Source: Cavenderia fasciculata (lineage: Eukaryota; Evosea; Eumycetozoa; Acytosteliales; Cavenderiaceae). Taken from it: 64,000 nt of DNA. The notes beneath the pieces were generated by a model. It was not told the DNA's origin. It saw nothing but the letters and a program-made list of their open reading frames with translations, and did no database searches. Made by a program: the position numbers and the translations under genes. The DNA lies in NCBI RefSeq assembly GCF_000203815.1, contig NW_004457695.1, forward strand, positions 496,001 through 560,000. Direction: 5' to 3'. Positions 10,801 through 25,463 of the stretch are shown in pieces; the first letter of the stretch is position 1; every line of letters begins with the position of its first letter.

Positions 10801-13575
10801 CGGCTGGTGGATCCTCAAAGACTCGTATCGTCTTCCACCCGAGGAGGAGATACAAAAGTCTGTCACCCCAGAACTCGTATGCACGTTTGAAAGCATGTTG
10901 GTTGGTCTCTACCACCTGCAAGCCAACGGTATCATCCACTTTACGTCGCCTGGCACAATCCCCATGTTTACACAACGCGAGTCTGCCGACCCCAACCGCG
11001 ACCGTTACAAATTGGTCGAGGACGAACTCAACCGCACGCCGTGGAACCTGACCAGCTCGTTTACACAGGCCATGCAAGGCAAGGGCAAGATGCAACTAGT
11101 CAGCGACGACCCCGACAACAACGAGACATTCTCGTACCTCAAGATGCCGCAAAAGGTAGTCAACCAAAAACAAAAGGATCTGAAAAAACAACTGCAAAAG
11201 AATCAGGTCACAGGTACCGACGCTGATTTGCGTAAACTCAGCTTGAAAGAGTCAGAGACTGTATTGCTCAAATTGGGTGTGTCTGAAGAAGTCATCAACT
11301 CGCTGACTCGTTGGAAGAGGATTGCATTGGTGCGTAAAAAATCGTCCGAAGCTGCATTGGCTGCTGGCACTGACAGCAATGCTATGACCAAGTTTGCGCG
11401 TGGGTCGCGGTACTCACTAGACCACCAACAACTGCAGTACAAGGAACGATGCCAAAACATCTTTGACAATCAAATGCGTGCTCTTCAAGGGCTCGACAGC
11501 AACGAAGATGACGATGACATTGATTTGGATGATTTGGAAGACTTGCAAAAAGACATTGAAGAAAGTTTGTCAACTAAAAAGAGTAACAAAAAGAACTCAT
11601 TCTTTGGCGAAGACGATGATATTGATGAAGATGAACGTGAAGAGTATAACAAGTTGATGGATGAAATGACCAATGGATCACCGAAAAGTGAGATTACTGA
11701 TAAGATGGCGGTTGATCATCCTACCACCACATCGACCACTTCAACAACCTCAACCACCTCTACTAGAGATGCTGCCAACATGATGGCGATGGTACCATTG
11801 ACAACCATTCCTGAAAGCGATGAAGATATGTCTTCGATTGTTTCCAATCAAGTCGAACCACACCTCGTAGAGTATATCAAGCGTACCACACTCTTTCAAA
11901 AGCCCGATGGAGGATTGTATCGACGTATCGAGATTATCCGTGACCCCAAAACCATCAGAGAGTATCGTCGTAAACGTGAGAGTTTACGTAAAAGTGGTAT
12001 CATCTTTGAAGAGGATGAACTCAAACGAAGAAAAAAGACACTCGAAAATCGTCTACGTAAACTTCAAACGAGTGGTGGTGGTGGTGGTAGTGGTGGTAGC
12101 AGCAGTGCCTCTGCTCCAATGGTCTCTGTAAATATCAATACTAGTGGAAATAATATTAATAATAATAATAATAATAATAACAACAACAATTATAACAATA
12201 ATTATAACAACAATAACAATAATAATTATAACAACAATTATAATAATAATAATAACAATAACAATAATAATAATTATAATAATAATAATGTTTCTTCAAA
12301 TAGTGGTAGTGGAAGAGGAGGAATAGGAGGACCTATTTTAGAATTACCAACAATGTTGGCAGCACCTCCCATTCTTACAACTAGTTCACAGACAGTTCAA
12401 GGTACTGCAAAGATTGTTTATCCCGATCATCAGACCAACTCACCATCACCATCCATGTTGCCCAAGATCAAGATACCAATGGTTCGATCTAGTCTTGAAA
12501 ACACACCGTCAATGATGACAATGGACATTGACAATATCACCCAAAGTCCAAATCTTTCGACTAGCCAATCGATTATTGTTCGTATCAAAAAGGATGACCT
12601 TGCCTCTATTTCCACTTCATCCAACTCTTCCTCTCAACACCGTCGAAAATTGTCAACCTCTTCTTCAAGAGGTTATAATAGTAGTGGTAGCAGTGGAAAC
12701 ATCAAAATGGATCCATACAATAATAATAATAACATGCACAACAGTGGTAGCAATATCAACACCAACAGTGATGACGATGAAGATATTATGATTGACAGCT
12801 CAACTCTTAAACAATCAACTGGTAGAAGACGTACAAAAGCTGGTGCTGAAGTTGAATTATCAAATATTTTTGAAAAGGTTATTGATAAATTAAGAAATAT
12901 GAATGAAGTAAGTAAAAAAAAAAAAAAAAAATGGAAATAATAGTATTTAGATATTAACAAATTTAAATTTAATTTATCTATTTTAGTTTGCTGTTTTTAG
13001 AGTGAAGGTAACAAGTAAAATTGAACCAGAATATCACAAGATTATTAAAAATCCAATTGATCTAACTACTATGAGAGATGTATGTTTTTGATAAAAATAT
13101 TTTTGAAGAGAGGAAAATAACAATTTAATTAACCTTTCTTTTTTTCTTTTTTTTTTAATTTATATAGAAATGTAGACATTGGGAATACAAATCAAAACAT
13201 CAATTTTTAGATGCAATTAGATTAATGGTCAACAATTGTTTTGAATACAATGCCACTAGATACCCACATTTATTACCAATAGCTGAAAATCTTTTGGTGA
13301 TTACAGAACAATTACTTTTGGATCATGTCAATGAAATTGAAACACTTGAAAGATCGATCACTACGGCTGCTGCCAATGCAGGTGGTTCGAGATATGGAGA
13401 GTCCAACCCACCAACACCCATTCTTTCCAACCCCGCAACTCCCTCCAGTCCCTCAATGCTCTTTAATGTTGATTCTCCATTTTTCCCTCCCGTATCTGCT
13501 TCCAAACAAGAGGAAGAAGATATTGACATTGTTTCCATTTCTGGTGTATCTCCAAGTGTTTATGGTCACCATTAA
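7881..13575 (+). CDS. taf1: TAF1, largest TFIID subunit
   Basis: Scaffold subunit of TFIID, which binds core promoters and loads TBP for RNA polymerase II. Four exons: 7881-7982, 8075-12907, 12987-13079, 13168-13575, about 1811 residues. Residues 1-60 match the TBP-binding N-terminus (LSNFFFGNV..GELEDDSFLD). The conserved TAF1 core (DUF3591) runs from about residue 658 (KYYRQGVNRSRVRQQSGKAL, PPQHTFRIALFHKEAHRDDRG, FLLIRSRDGKKWYIREM) to about 1150. A single bromodomain is built from exons 3 and 4 (about 1650-1760; YHKIIKNPIDLTTMR, NCFEYN). Asn, Gln and Ser runs are inserted between domains. The cysteine zinc knuckle usual between core and bromodomain is not visible: there is no Cys from QYKERC to the bromodomain. 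The bromodomain number (one) resembles plants rather than animals. The start is supported by the conserved TBP-binding motif. Confidence 0.95.
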
Positions 13576-14083
13576 AAAAAAAATTAAAAAAAATAACTAA
13601 TAAAATGTAAATTAACAAAAAAAAAATATATTTAAAAATGGCATATATATATATATAGAGATACGGCCGTATGTATTTTTAAATATTGAAAAAAAAAAAA
13701 GGATTTGAACAGGCCTCAGGGGGGGGGGGTTTCTTCTTCGAGAATAGTGGGTCACCACTTATTATTAATTACTAGTAATTTTAATAGCTGTAAGAGGCCT
13801 TGAGTATACTATTGATCAACAACAATATGAATGTATCACAATTTAATTACCTACCTATTCTTATGGGATTTTGGTGGTAGAAAAATTCTTTTCCATCAAT
13901 TTTCTCTTTCATGAAAAAAATTTCAAAGTTCTTGAAATATTAAAATTTAAAGAATTTAAATATATATCAATGGAATATGTTGTATCACAAATAAAAAAAT
14001 TTTTTATACAAATAATCTTTTTTTTTTTTTGAAAAGAGAGGGTGATACCTTTTTTGAAACTATTTATTTATTGATTTAATTAA
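13576..14083. other. Convergent intergenic region, taf1 / GATA gene
   Basis: AT-rich 3' region between convergent genes. Contains a perfect 12-bp palindrome ATACGGCCGTAT at 13661-13672 and a run of ten G near 13719-13730. No gene seen. Confidence 0.6.
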
Positions 14084-15354
14084 TTAATTATCTGGTTCTG
14101 ATGATGGTTCAGATGGATCACCACCAGAGCTAGAAGAATATTGTTCCCATTCTTCATCGCCTTCTTCAGATCCTGATCTTTCAATAATTTCTTTTTCGTC
14201 CAAGATATTAATGATAGAGTGTCGTTGTTTGCTCTCTTTTTCTTTTTTTGTTTTTTTTCTGTACTGTAGTCCACAAGCATTGCATAGATCGATTCCATTC
14301 TTTCCTTTTCTCCATTCTGGGGTTTCTGTTTTCTTGCAGATGGCACATTGTTCTGGTCGTGTTCCTGCAGGTCTTCCTCTCTTTTTGGCTTCTTTGGCGG
14401 TAGATGCAGGTGTTGGTGTTGGAGAACGTGAAGGACGTCTTTTCTCCTTTTCCTTTTCTTGCTCTTCTCGCAGTTGTTGTGCAGCTTTAAAGAGTGGAGA
14501 TTCTTTAAATGGAGGAGTTGGTTTGAGCGGAGGTGGTTTGAAACTGGCTCTTGCTTGAGATGGTGTGATGGATGATGATGTTGATGTTGTTGATATGGTT
14601 GATGTGGTTGAAGAGGTGGATGAAGATGTCGATGTGGTTGAAGTGGCTAACGTATTTTGTGGTTGTTGTTGATGTTGTTGTGGAATCGATTCAAGAGTTG
14701 GCGATACCATTCTAGAGGGTTCTTGGATCGGTGACAAAGCCCAAATGTCAGATGATGGAGACGGTGACATTAATCGACTTGTTGGATGAATCAATTGAGA
14801 TGGTGAATGAAATGGCGAATGTAAAGGTGATCGTGGTGATAATAATGGACTTGTCAATGGAGCACTTAAAATTTGGTCTTCAAAATTAAATTCATCCTAA
14901 ATAATAAATAACAAATTAAAAATAACAAATAAAAAATATATTAATATCCATGGACGATGGGGGAAGAAATAATCCTAGTAATTAAATTAAATTTCATACA
15001 TCTAATAATTGTTTAATTTCTCGATTTAATTTTATAACTCTTGATTCCAATTCCATTAATTCTTGGGGTGTTGTTGTGATGGTCGTTGGTATTGGCGAAG
15101 TGGTTGATGTTGTTGAAGTTACGGTTTGGTTTGGGTTTTGGTTTGGTTGTGTTGTTTGTTGGGAAATAAAGCTAACCAACATTGCTATCTCTTCAGATTT
15201 TCTTCTGATCTATAAAAAATATATAATAATAATAAAAACAATGAATATATTTAAAGTAATACTTTTACAATTACTACTACTACTACTACTTTCTACTGAT
15301 ACTTACAAGGGCCCATTTAGAGTCATTTGAAGGAGATGTACTTGGACGCTTCAT
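14084..15354 (-). CDS. GATA-type zinc-finger transcription factor
   Basis: Sequence-specific nuclear transcription factor. Three exons: 15354-15307 (starts MKRPSTSPSNDSKWAL), 15209-15000 and 14896-14084, all phase 0, about 356 residues. An in-frame stop just upstream supports the ATG at 15354. The N-terminal part has a short leucine-heptad-like segment (ELMELESRVIKLNREIKQLL) that could mediate pairing, then a Ser/Pro/Thr/Gln-rich middle with repeated SP motifs (LSPRSPLHSPFHSPSQ). One GATA finger lies near residues 265-292: CAIC, 17 intervening residues with the family signature TETPEWRKG, then CNAC, followed by the basic stretch RKKTKKEKESK. The C-terminal 40 residues are acidic and Ser-rich. 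The finger spacing C-x2-C-x17-C-x2-C is the fungal/metazoan standard. The target genes are unknown. Confidence 0.9.
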
Positions 15355-17118
15355 TGATCATTTGGATAATAGACTACATATACATAAATATGTTAGAGGA
15401 GTTGTGTTGATGAGAAATGGTTCACAAGTTAAATGGATTACGACCAAAGGAGAGGTAAGAGGTAGGATCCATTTGGTTGTTGGGAGATTTGTGTTGCTGA
15501 CTGACTGACTGGGGCGTGGTGAAAAAGAACAAAGTGCAAGTTGTTGAGTGAGGGGGGGGAGGTGTAAAGAGGAAGGGTATCACTGCAAGAGAATGATTCC
15601 AAGCCTGCTGACCGACTGACTGACCAGTGGTTGGTATTACCCCCACTGTCGGTGATTGAATTGAAAAAAAAAAACAATTGTGATCTTGTAAATTGATCAA
15701 CCAACATCTACTACAATCTATCCAATTTGTCCCATCCATCCAATGTCGCGTGTGTAAGAAAGAAAAGATATTCCTCTATTCAATTCTACTACTATACTAG
15801 TATTAGTGGAGTGAGCGAGTGTGGGTGAAACAAATTAGAGGAGGGGATTGTAGGATTCAATTTAGATTTGATTGGTGACCATCAATCAAACATGATTTTT
15901 GTTGTTGTTGTTGTTGTTGTTGTTAAATAATCCAATCAATCTATCCATTTTAAAAAGAAGGAGTTGTAGATTGATGATGCAAGAAGAGGAATAATGATTT
16001 GATTTGATTTGATTTGATTTGTTTAGATTAATTAATTAAAACGACATCATTCGAATGTGGGTAGTTGGTTGTAACAACTATCTATCAAACACAAAATAAA
16101 TAGTGGGGGTGATTGAAACATGATCATGTTTACAAAAAATCGAATTTAAAAAATATCTGTGATTTTACCTTTTGGTCTATGTCTGGCAGCTGGGGGTTTT
16201 TTGAAATTTTGGCAGAATTGGCAGAACTTGAAATTGGCAGAAGTCGATGATAGATTGGCAGAAGTTGGGTTAGCGGGGGTCAGTACAGTGGTTGGTTTAT
16301 AGGGTAAAACATTCGCAATTGTTGCAGGCGTGCATACCAACCCTTTTATCTTCCAGTGACAGACGACGGTTCAGCAGAAGTTCAGTGCTGATTTCCAAGA
16401 AATCAAGCAGCGAGTGTTTGGCTGCTGTTGTCAGAAATGAGGTACGCCATCACTGTTTTGCTAGGTCAATTTAGAGGTGTTTCAATGACCATCTGCTGTC
16501 TGCGAGGAGGTGATTATTCTGGCAGATAAGCATTGCCTATTTTGGGGGTTTCAGCAGCCGTGTGAACGAGAGAATAGAAGAAGTTTGGTGGGGTGAAATC
16601 CAATCAACAACAAACAGTCTGTTGTTTATTGTATTGTTCTAACCTACCTACCACACACACTCACACACATCTACCCTTTGATCATTGTGTGACAATTCAG
16701 ACTCTGAAAGGGGGTAGTGTTCGATATATAATGTTGATGAAAAAAAAGGGAGGAATGGGTACTATATAACAAATATATAGTATATTTAGTTTATTTCAAC
16801 CAATCACAGTTGGTCAAGATAAGGGAAGAGGAGGAAGAAGAAGAAGAAGAAGAAGAATGCGGATTGACGTCTATTGTCTATTGCTTCCATTTTTACACTT
16901 TCAAATAAAGAATAAAAGAGTCTGTTGTCTAACAACATTCATTCATTTATCATTCTATTCGTTTGCTTTCTAGTCGTTCCATATCCTATATATATTGATT
17001 GACCACCAGTGTGGATTTTTCCATTTCCTTTCTTTTTTGGGTTCAAGGGCCAACAGTGAGTTTGGGTGTTGAAGAAATATTGTTGTTGGAATTTACATTT
17101 GTGTTACTAATTTGATCT
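15355..17118. other. Intergenic region with microsatellites and a GC-richer island
   Basis: Upstream DNA of the GATA gene and 3' DNA of the EGF-like gene. It holds GACT repeats (about 15497-15512 and 15608-15625), a TTG run (15898-15923), GATTT repeats (15996-16022) and a block at about 16140-16570 that is visibly richer in G+C than its surroundings. I cannot assign a gene to any of it. Confidence 0.5.
16209..16266. repeat. Four short TTGGCAGAA repeats
   Basis: The 9-mer TTGGCAGAA recurs four times (first copy with TTTGGCAGAA) at irregular spacing of about 9-22 bp inside the GC-richer island. Origin unknown; it could be part of a decayed element or a non-coding transcript. Confidence 0.4.
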
Positions 17119-19332
<2,214 letters not shown>

Positions 19333-19991
19333 TCTTTTCTTACAAAAAAAAAAAAAAAGAGTAACAAAGAATGAAAATGAACTTTAAACTGGGGAATGTG
19401 AAGTTATCAAGTTGTGTAGGGACAACAAATCCCTCGATTTATTAATATTATTAATTATTTTTTCGTGTAATATGATTGTGATGATGAGTACTCAATGTAA
19501 GACTTAGTAAAGAGTTTGTAGTTTGTAGTTTGTAGTTTGGGTGGGTGCAAAATTAATTAATTAATTGTAATTTATTTGTTTTGGTAAGTATTTTCTTGGT
19601 GTTCTTTTCTATAGTTCTTTAAAAGGGTATGGTATTCTTTTTTAATTTTTTCTTTTCTATTGTTTCTATGTTGTGTGTTAATATTTTTTTCTTTTCTTAT
19701 TATTATTATATTATTCTCTAGAGATTCTATTATATTATTATTATTATTATTATTTACTATTATGTTTATCTACAGGGTTTGATTTTTTTTGGTTTGTTTG
19801 TTTTTTATATTTATATTTTTATACTATATACAATATTGTAGGTTATGGTTATTATTATTATTATTAATATTATTTATGTTGGTTTGACCATTAATTGGGA
19901 TGGTTGATTATTATTGTGATATTAATATTTTTAGTTTTTTGTTTGGTTGTATGAGGGTCCTTTACAAAAAAAAAAAACAACAACAATAAAA
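19333..19991. other. Intergenic, AT-rich
   Basis: Between two minus-strand genes: the promoter of the EGF-like gene on the left, 3' region of the acidic coiled-coil gene on the right. Contains GTAGTTT repeats (19515-19540) and ATT runs. No gene seen. Confidence 0.6.
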
Positions 19992-20813
19992 TCAAGTACT
20001 ATGAATGGCATCGATGAGAGTTTGAGTTTGGTTCCATGGATTGGAAGCATCGACCTTGTTAATATTACATTTCAACGTTGTCAGGTTGACAGTGGTACGT
20101 GGCAATTGTGGGAAATCTCTATCAGAGCTAGCATAGGGAGTAGTAATAAAGTTGACGAGAGCAGTAGACGATCCTTCATCCAATAATTCCCAACTCTCCA
20201 ACTCGTCCAATTTAATGGTATTGTCCCATGACTCTTCTCCTTCCTCCTCTTCCTCTTCTTCTTCTACTTGCTCCTCCATACTATCGTCGTCTTCGCAAAG
20301 GATTTCAAATTCTTCTTCCATTTGACAGACAGCGTCGTCCATGTGGTGATTAAACTTGAAAGATTGTTCGATTGCCTTTTGAATGTCCACACATTCCTTT
20401 GGATCCCTCGACAGGATGATTTCGTCTTGGAAATGTTGGCCAATCTTTTTGCATGTGAAAATGGCGTCACCGGTCTTGCAGAGGAGCGACTCGTCTGCGT
20501 CAATGTCTTGCGACTGGGGATACAATGACTCCTTGTTGTTGTCGTCGCCAAATACGAGGATTGGCTTGGTGCTTGGTACGTGTTTGCGTGCTTGTTGGGG
20601 CACAGTCTCCTTTTTGAGTCTGCGTTCCTCCTCGAATGCCTTTTTCTTGGCATCCTCCTTTTTCTGTTTCTCTTGCAACACTTGTTGCTTGGCTCTTTGA
20701 ATCTCCTTTAGTTTTCGGGTATTTACATCTTTTTTTCTTCCTCTTGATTCTAATCCAAATCTTGGTGGTTCAACATTACCAGAAATGTTAATTTTAATGA
20801 TTTGTGGTTCCAT
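19992..20813 (-). CDS. Unrecognised acidic coiled-coil protein
   Basis: Single exon of 273 codons starting MEPQIIKINISGNVEPPRFG. Residues 30-75 are a charged helix likely to form a coiled coil (LKEIQRAKQQVLQEKQKKED and following EEERRLKKE); residues about 185-215 are a strongly acidic stretch with an unbroken run of Glu; the remainder has no signal peptide or membrane segment. Codon use with C/G third positions in the middle suggests a real, reasonably expressed gene. I do not recognise a family; nuclear or cytosolic localisation is a guess. Neighbours give no functional hint. Confidence 0.75.
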   Translation of the reverse strand: MEPQIIKINISGNVEPPRFGLESRGRKKDVNTRKLKEIQRAKQQVLQEKQKKEDAKKKAFEEERRLKKETVPQQARKHVPSTKPILVFGDDNNKESLYPQSQDIDADESLLCKTGDAIFTCKKIGQHFQDEIILSRDPKECVDIQKAIEQSFKFNHHMDDAVCQMEEEFEILCEDDDSMEEQVEEEEEEEEGEESWDNTIKLDELESWELLDEGSSTALVNFITTPYASSDRDFPQLPRTTVNLTTLKCNINKVDASNPWNQTQTLIDAIHST

Positions 20814-21174
20814 ATTGATGATGAAAATTAAAGAAATTATAAAAAGGGATAATTATATTATATTATTTATATAAGTACTGTTTGGTTTATGTATGTATTG
20901 TTTGATTTAAAAATCAAATATGTGTATTTACAAAAAGTTTAAAATTAAAATATACAAAAAAAAAAAAAAGAGTTCTTGGATGATTGTTATTTACACAAAT
21001 TATATTATTATGAAAATAAAGTAAACTACTCTATTAAAATTAAATTAATTTTTTTGTTGGGGATTATGGAAATAAATATAAATATATAGGTAGGTAGTGA
21101 GTGATATTTGTTGGGTGGTTAGGGTTGTTGTATATAATTATTAGATTTGAATGAATATCTAAATGATTAATATT

Positions 21175-21207
<33 letters not shown>

Positions 21208-23696
21208 GGTGTTATTCGTATACTATTAAATGTGGAAGGACAAGTAACTATTTGTTGTTTATGATTCTTGAAGAAGAAAAATAAAAAAGCAAGGAAGGAA
21301 ATTTAGATTAAAAAAAAAAATGAAAGGAGTGAAAAACAGAGAAAAAAGATATAAAGTAATGATAATTATTAGGTTGGTCAGGCTTGCACTTGTTGTGTGT
21401 GAGTGTGAGTGTGGAAGTGGCGTTTAGTGGGAGACCAAACAACAGATGGAGATACGTCTAATATTGAAAAGGAAAAAGAAAAAAAAAAACAAATAATTAA
21501 AGATTTTCAATAAGAAACAACAAATATTATTATTATTATTATTATTATTAAAAGGTGGATATTATAAATATAAATATTACAAAGAGGTGGGTGGGTGATA
21601 ATGGCGAATATATGTGTCTGTTGGTGATATTATTATTATTATTATTATATAATTTTAAAAGAAAATAGAAAATGATGATAATGATAAAAGGAAGTGTGGT
21701 GGAAAAAAAAAAAAAAGAGAACGACGATAGATAAACAAATATATATAAAGAGGGGTTGTGTATTTGATTTTTCTGGTGGTACTCTTATGTCTTGTTTTAG
21801 TACTAGGGGATATATATCCTGTTTTAAATAATTAAATGAAATTTAAATAAATAAATGAATAAAAAACGAATGATCTATATTGTTTTGTGGTTGATCAAAA
21901 GTGGGTTGTGTAGAGATGACGAGATGGGTGGATGGGTGGATGAATAGACGGACGGATGATAATAGATAGGTGACAGAAGAGAAATTTGATTGATTTTTTG
22001 ATGGTTCCCAAAGATGAAGGAAAATCAAATCATGGAAATATAAATAATATATAAATATGATATTTTGTTTAAAATGGGAAAGAAGAAGAAGAAGAACAGG
22101 AATTAGTAATTTGTTTTTTAATTTAATCATCACTTATATTTTCCAAATCAAGAGTTTGAATTTATTATTATTATTTATCTGCTTGTTGTTCATTGTTCCA
22201 AAAATAATTACATAATAAATAAATGAAGAAAAGGAAATGATGGAATTTAAATAATTATTATTATTTTTTTTTTGTATTTGAATGAAATTTAATTATAATG
22301 ATTTTTGTGATAACTTTTATAAATATATGATTTATGACAGTTATGGAGAATCAAATTGATAACACCAATACTGATCAATCAATTTAAATATTATATTTGA
22401 TTTTCAAGAGGAGGGAAATTTTGAATTCAATCAATCATTTTGATGGTGTTGATTTTTGGTCTGTTGTTGACAGTGACAAAACAATGTGTGTATGTGTGTG
22501 TGGTTAATGATGATGGTGGTAGTGTTTGGTTTGGTTGTGTAGAGTACTTATATATGCATATATACATACAAATAAATATAATAATATTTTTGATATAATA
22601 TGAACATACAAACAAATATTTAAAAAAATAAGAAAGAGCAAAGGAAGGTTATTCTCTTTCTCTCATCACACTCGAAAAAGTAAAGTGAGAAGTGCGATAG
22701 TGATGATGGATAGAGGGTGGGTTTTCGAGAGTGTGGTGGTGGTGGTTTGGAAAGTGTTGGGATCTTCTTTGCATTGCACCACCTCTATAGAGATTAGAAT
22801 GACGCCGCTATTAATTTTGGTATTGTTGATTGATCAATCAATCATGTTAACTGTACTACTACTACTACTACTGTTTTGTTTAAAACTAACTAATTACGTA
22901 ATTTATTACCACCTCCTTCTCCTATCCTTTCTCTTCTTATTCTCTCTTTACAAATATTTAATATCATATGATCTGACTGATCAAAATCATAATATTATTT
23001 CTAAATATGACTTTGAATCATTGTGTAACATGTCGTTGCTATTCGTTCTATTTTAGTAGTCTTCTTGTTGTTGTTGTCGATGATTCATTCTTATTATTAT
23101 AACAACAACAACAAGAACTTCTTAAGCTTAGCTTATCACATGATATATATATATATATAATATTTTTGATTTTGTTTCTGCTGTGTAGATGTGTAGAGAG
23201 ATATTTACCTTGTGATTAACAAAAAAAAAGTAACTGAATGATAACTAAAAAAAAAAAAAGAAATATATAGAATATGAAATGCTGCAAATATATACAAATA
23301 ATTGATCTGAGGAAAGATATGTGTGTTAATTAAATTTTTAATATAATAATATCCCTTTTGGGGTGTTTATAATTATTATAACTCCCACATTTTGAATTTT
23401 CCTTTTTTTTAATTATTTATTCAATTTTTGACCTCAGTTCTCAAGGGGTTAAACTTCCAAACACCCTCATCGATATATATTCAAGCACCTCTGAAACCCA
23501 ATCAACAAAGCAACAACCCAATTTACACAAACCAAACACCCAACCAATCCTCATCCTCTGCCCAATCTACACAACCCAAAGCAAAACAGATTAGATTTAT
23601 CTCTACATAAGAAAGAGGAAGGAAGATCAGAGTAGGAGCATACTTGTAGTTGTATATCATATGATTGATTGATTGATTGATTGAGTAATAGTTAGA
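20814..23696. other. Long intergenic region (2.9 kb), no gene recognised
   Basis: Promoter region of the acidic coiled-coil gene (left) and of the gene starting at 23697 (right). It is AT-rich with GTT repeats (21176-21207), ATT repeats (21530-21550), GATGGGTGGAT repeats (21921-21955) and many poly(A) tracts. An open frame at 22685-23056 has low-complexity hydrophobic content and no splice or codon support. I see no RNA gene. Confidence 0.5.
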
Positions 23697-24800
23697 ATGG
23701 GAAATGTAGAGTCATATATATCAGATGAATTTAAAAGAGTTAATAAATCAAATAATGGTTATATTGTATGTTTAGAGCTAAATGGTGATAGTGAGCTGAG
23801 TAATTAACAAACATTATACATATCAAATAATAATAATAATAATAATAACCTTTAGGTATTAGATCAATTATTAGAGATGCAACCACCAAGAGAATGTACA
23901 ATAGATACTAATCATTTAGGTACTCTATTTGCAATAGATAGGCGACTGACAGGACGGTTCTATGAAAAGGATATAATAGAGTTTGCTCGGATCTATGCAT
24001 CACATCTCTTTCAACAGCAACAAGGTGGTGGTAGTAAAGATGACTTTCATTCAAAGTTTCAAGCATACTGTACGCTAAAGATGTGGAATGAAATATCAAA
24101 ACCAGAGAATGGTACAGAGATGTTTGTCGAATGGTTCACTAAACTATTTACAGAGAATCCAAGCTACTCCCAATCCTTTTCACGTCATCCAGATATCATA
24201 TTTCTCACAAGTGATGCTGTAAACAAAATGTATCATGTATAGTATCAACAAACAAAAAGAGAACAAAAAAGATATATATATATATACTGACCTACAATAT
24301 AATTCAATATATTCTACTATCTATTAGATACTATCAATTAAAAACTATTATGGAGGTGATTTTAGAAGTTTTTTCGATCTAATGCAAAGAACTGCAGAGG
24401 AACAAGGTACGATGAAGTTGGATGAAGACCTTGATGATCTAGTTCCACTTCCAGTACTAAAATTATTTTCAAAAGAGTTTATAAATGGTTTTGTTAAATT
24501 AATGGTATGTCTAAATATAATTATAAATCATATATTATATTATTGTAAAATAGATCAATCCAATCACTATCCTATCACTATCACTATATATGGTAATTAT
24601 ATAATTTAATACAATATATAATATATATTTTTAAAAATATTATTATTATTATTATTTTGTGATTGGATGGATAGATTATATTTTACATGTAGATGAATGT
24701 TTATGTGTAACCAATTCAATAATTTATTAATCTTTAATATGATGTTTATTCCTTAATTTAGTATGAATTGGGATTTCAACCAGATATGCCAATCGAATAG
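23697..24800 (+). CDS. Unrecognised small protein with possible N-myristoylation
   Basis: Four exons: 23697-23765, 23856-24236, 24328-24504 and 24762-24800, all phase 0, about 221 residues. The start MGNVESYIS has Gly at position 2 and Ser at position 6-7, compatible with N-myristoylation. The body is globular and helical (VLDQLLEMQPPRECTIDTNH, FAIDRRLTGRFYEKDIIEFA, FVEWFTKLFTE, DFRSFFDLMQRTAEEQGTMK) with a short conserved-looking C-terminus YELGFQPDMPIE. No signal peptide, no membrane segment, no motif I can name. The exon structure is well supported: all three introns have GTATGT or GTATAG donors and keep the frame. A membrane-associated cytosolic role is inference from the N-terminus only. 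Confidence 0.75.
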
Positions 24801-25463
24801 ATAGATTGATAGATTCATTGATCCCCACCCACATTACATTCATTACATTATCCTACCATGGCAATGTTATTGCTATGGATTGTTGTTGCCTATTACGACT
24901 CGTAGTAGGTGACATGAATCCTATCTATCTACTTTTTCACTGCACTTTCAACACCACCACCACCACCACCACCACCACAACACTTTTTACTTTTACCACC
25001 AAACAAAAAAACAATAGACAAACACACAATTGTCTATATTATATCCCGATGAATGTTTATGGGTAGGATGTATGGAGAAAACAATTGAACAGTATACACG
25101 ATTGTAAGCTAGTATATTATGACCATCCAGTAAATCGATGGAAAATGCGTAGTCACTTGCGAAGATTTGTTAAAATGGTGTATGTGGTGTATGTGGTGTT
25201 TGTGGTGGTGGTGGTGGTGGTAGAATCGGTCGACGGATGTGGAAATTAGAGCAACTCATCTTGAACACAAACCAAACAACACAGCCAACAAGTAATAATA
25301 AAAAGTCGAAAGGTTCTGTTCAATTTCAATTCATTGTTGAATCCAACAAACAAACAAAACAAAGCTAAAGCTAATAATCTATCTAATACATCCATCCATC
25401 CTTCTCACCAACAGTTATAATAATAATAATATTTTATTTTTACCCAACTACTACTTTTTAAAA
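24801..25463. other. Intergenic, promoter of the alpha-crystallin gene
   Basis: Contains CAC/ACC repeats (24951-24977) and GTGGTG repeats (25177-25222). I looked for heat-shock elements (inverted GAA/TTC arrays) near 25300-25400 and found only imperfect matches. No gene seen. Confidence 0.5.

Noticed and set aside
9896-11095. Long open frame (about 400 codons) on the minus strand
   Set aside because: It lies opposite the conserved TAF1 core, where GC-ending codons keep the antisense frame open; no protein family resemblance.
13661-13730. Palindrome ATACGGCCGTAT and nearby G10 tract
   Set aside because: Located between convergent genes with no nearby promoter; a chance or neutral feature is the simplest view.
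16146-16340. Open frame of 65 codons on the minus strand with CQFCQNF
   Set aside because: Cysteines come from the TTGGCAGAA repeats; no family match, frame short.
22685-23056. Open frame of 124 codons on the plus strand
   Set aside because: Valine/leucine low-complexity from GTG and CTA repeats, no splice context or recognisable motif.
25290-25400. Possible heat-shock elements before the alpha-crystallin gene
   Set aside because: GAA/TTC units are present but not in proper alternating 5-bp spacing.
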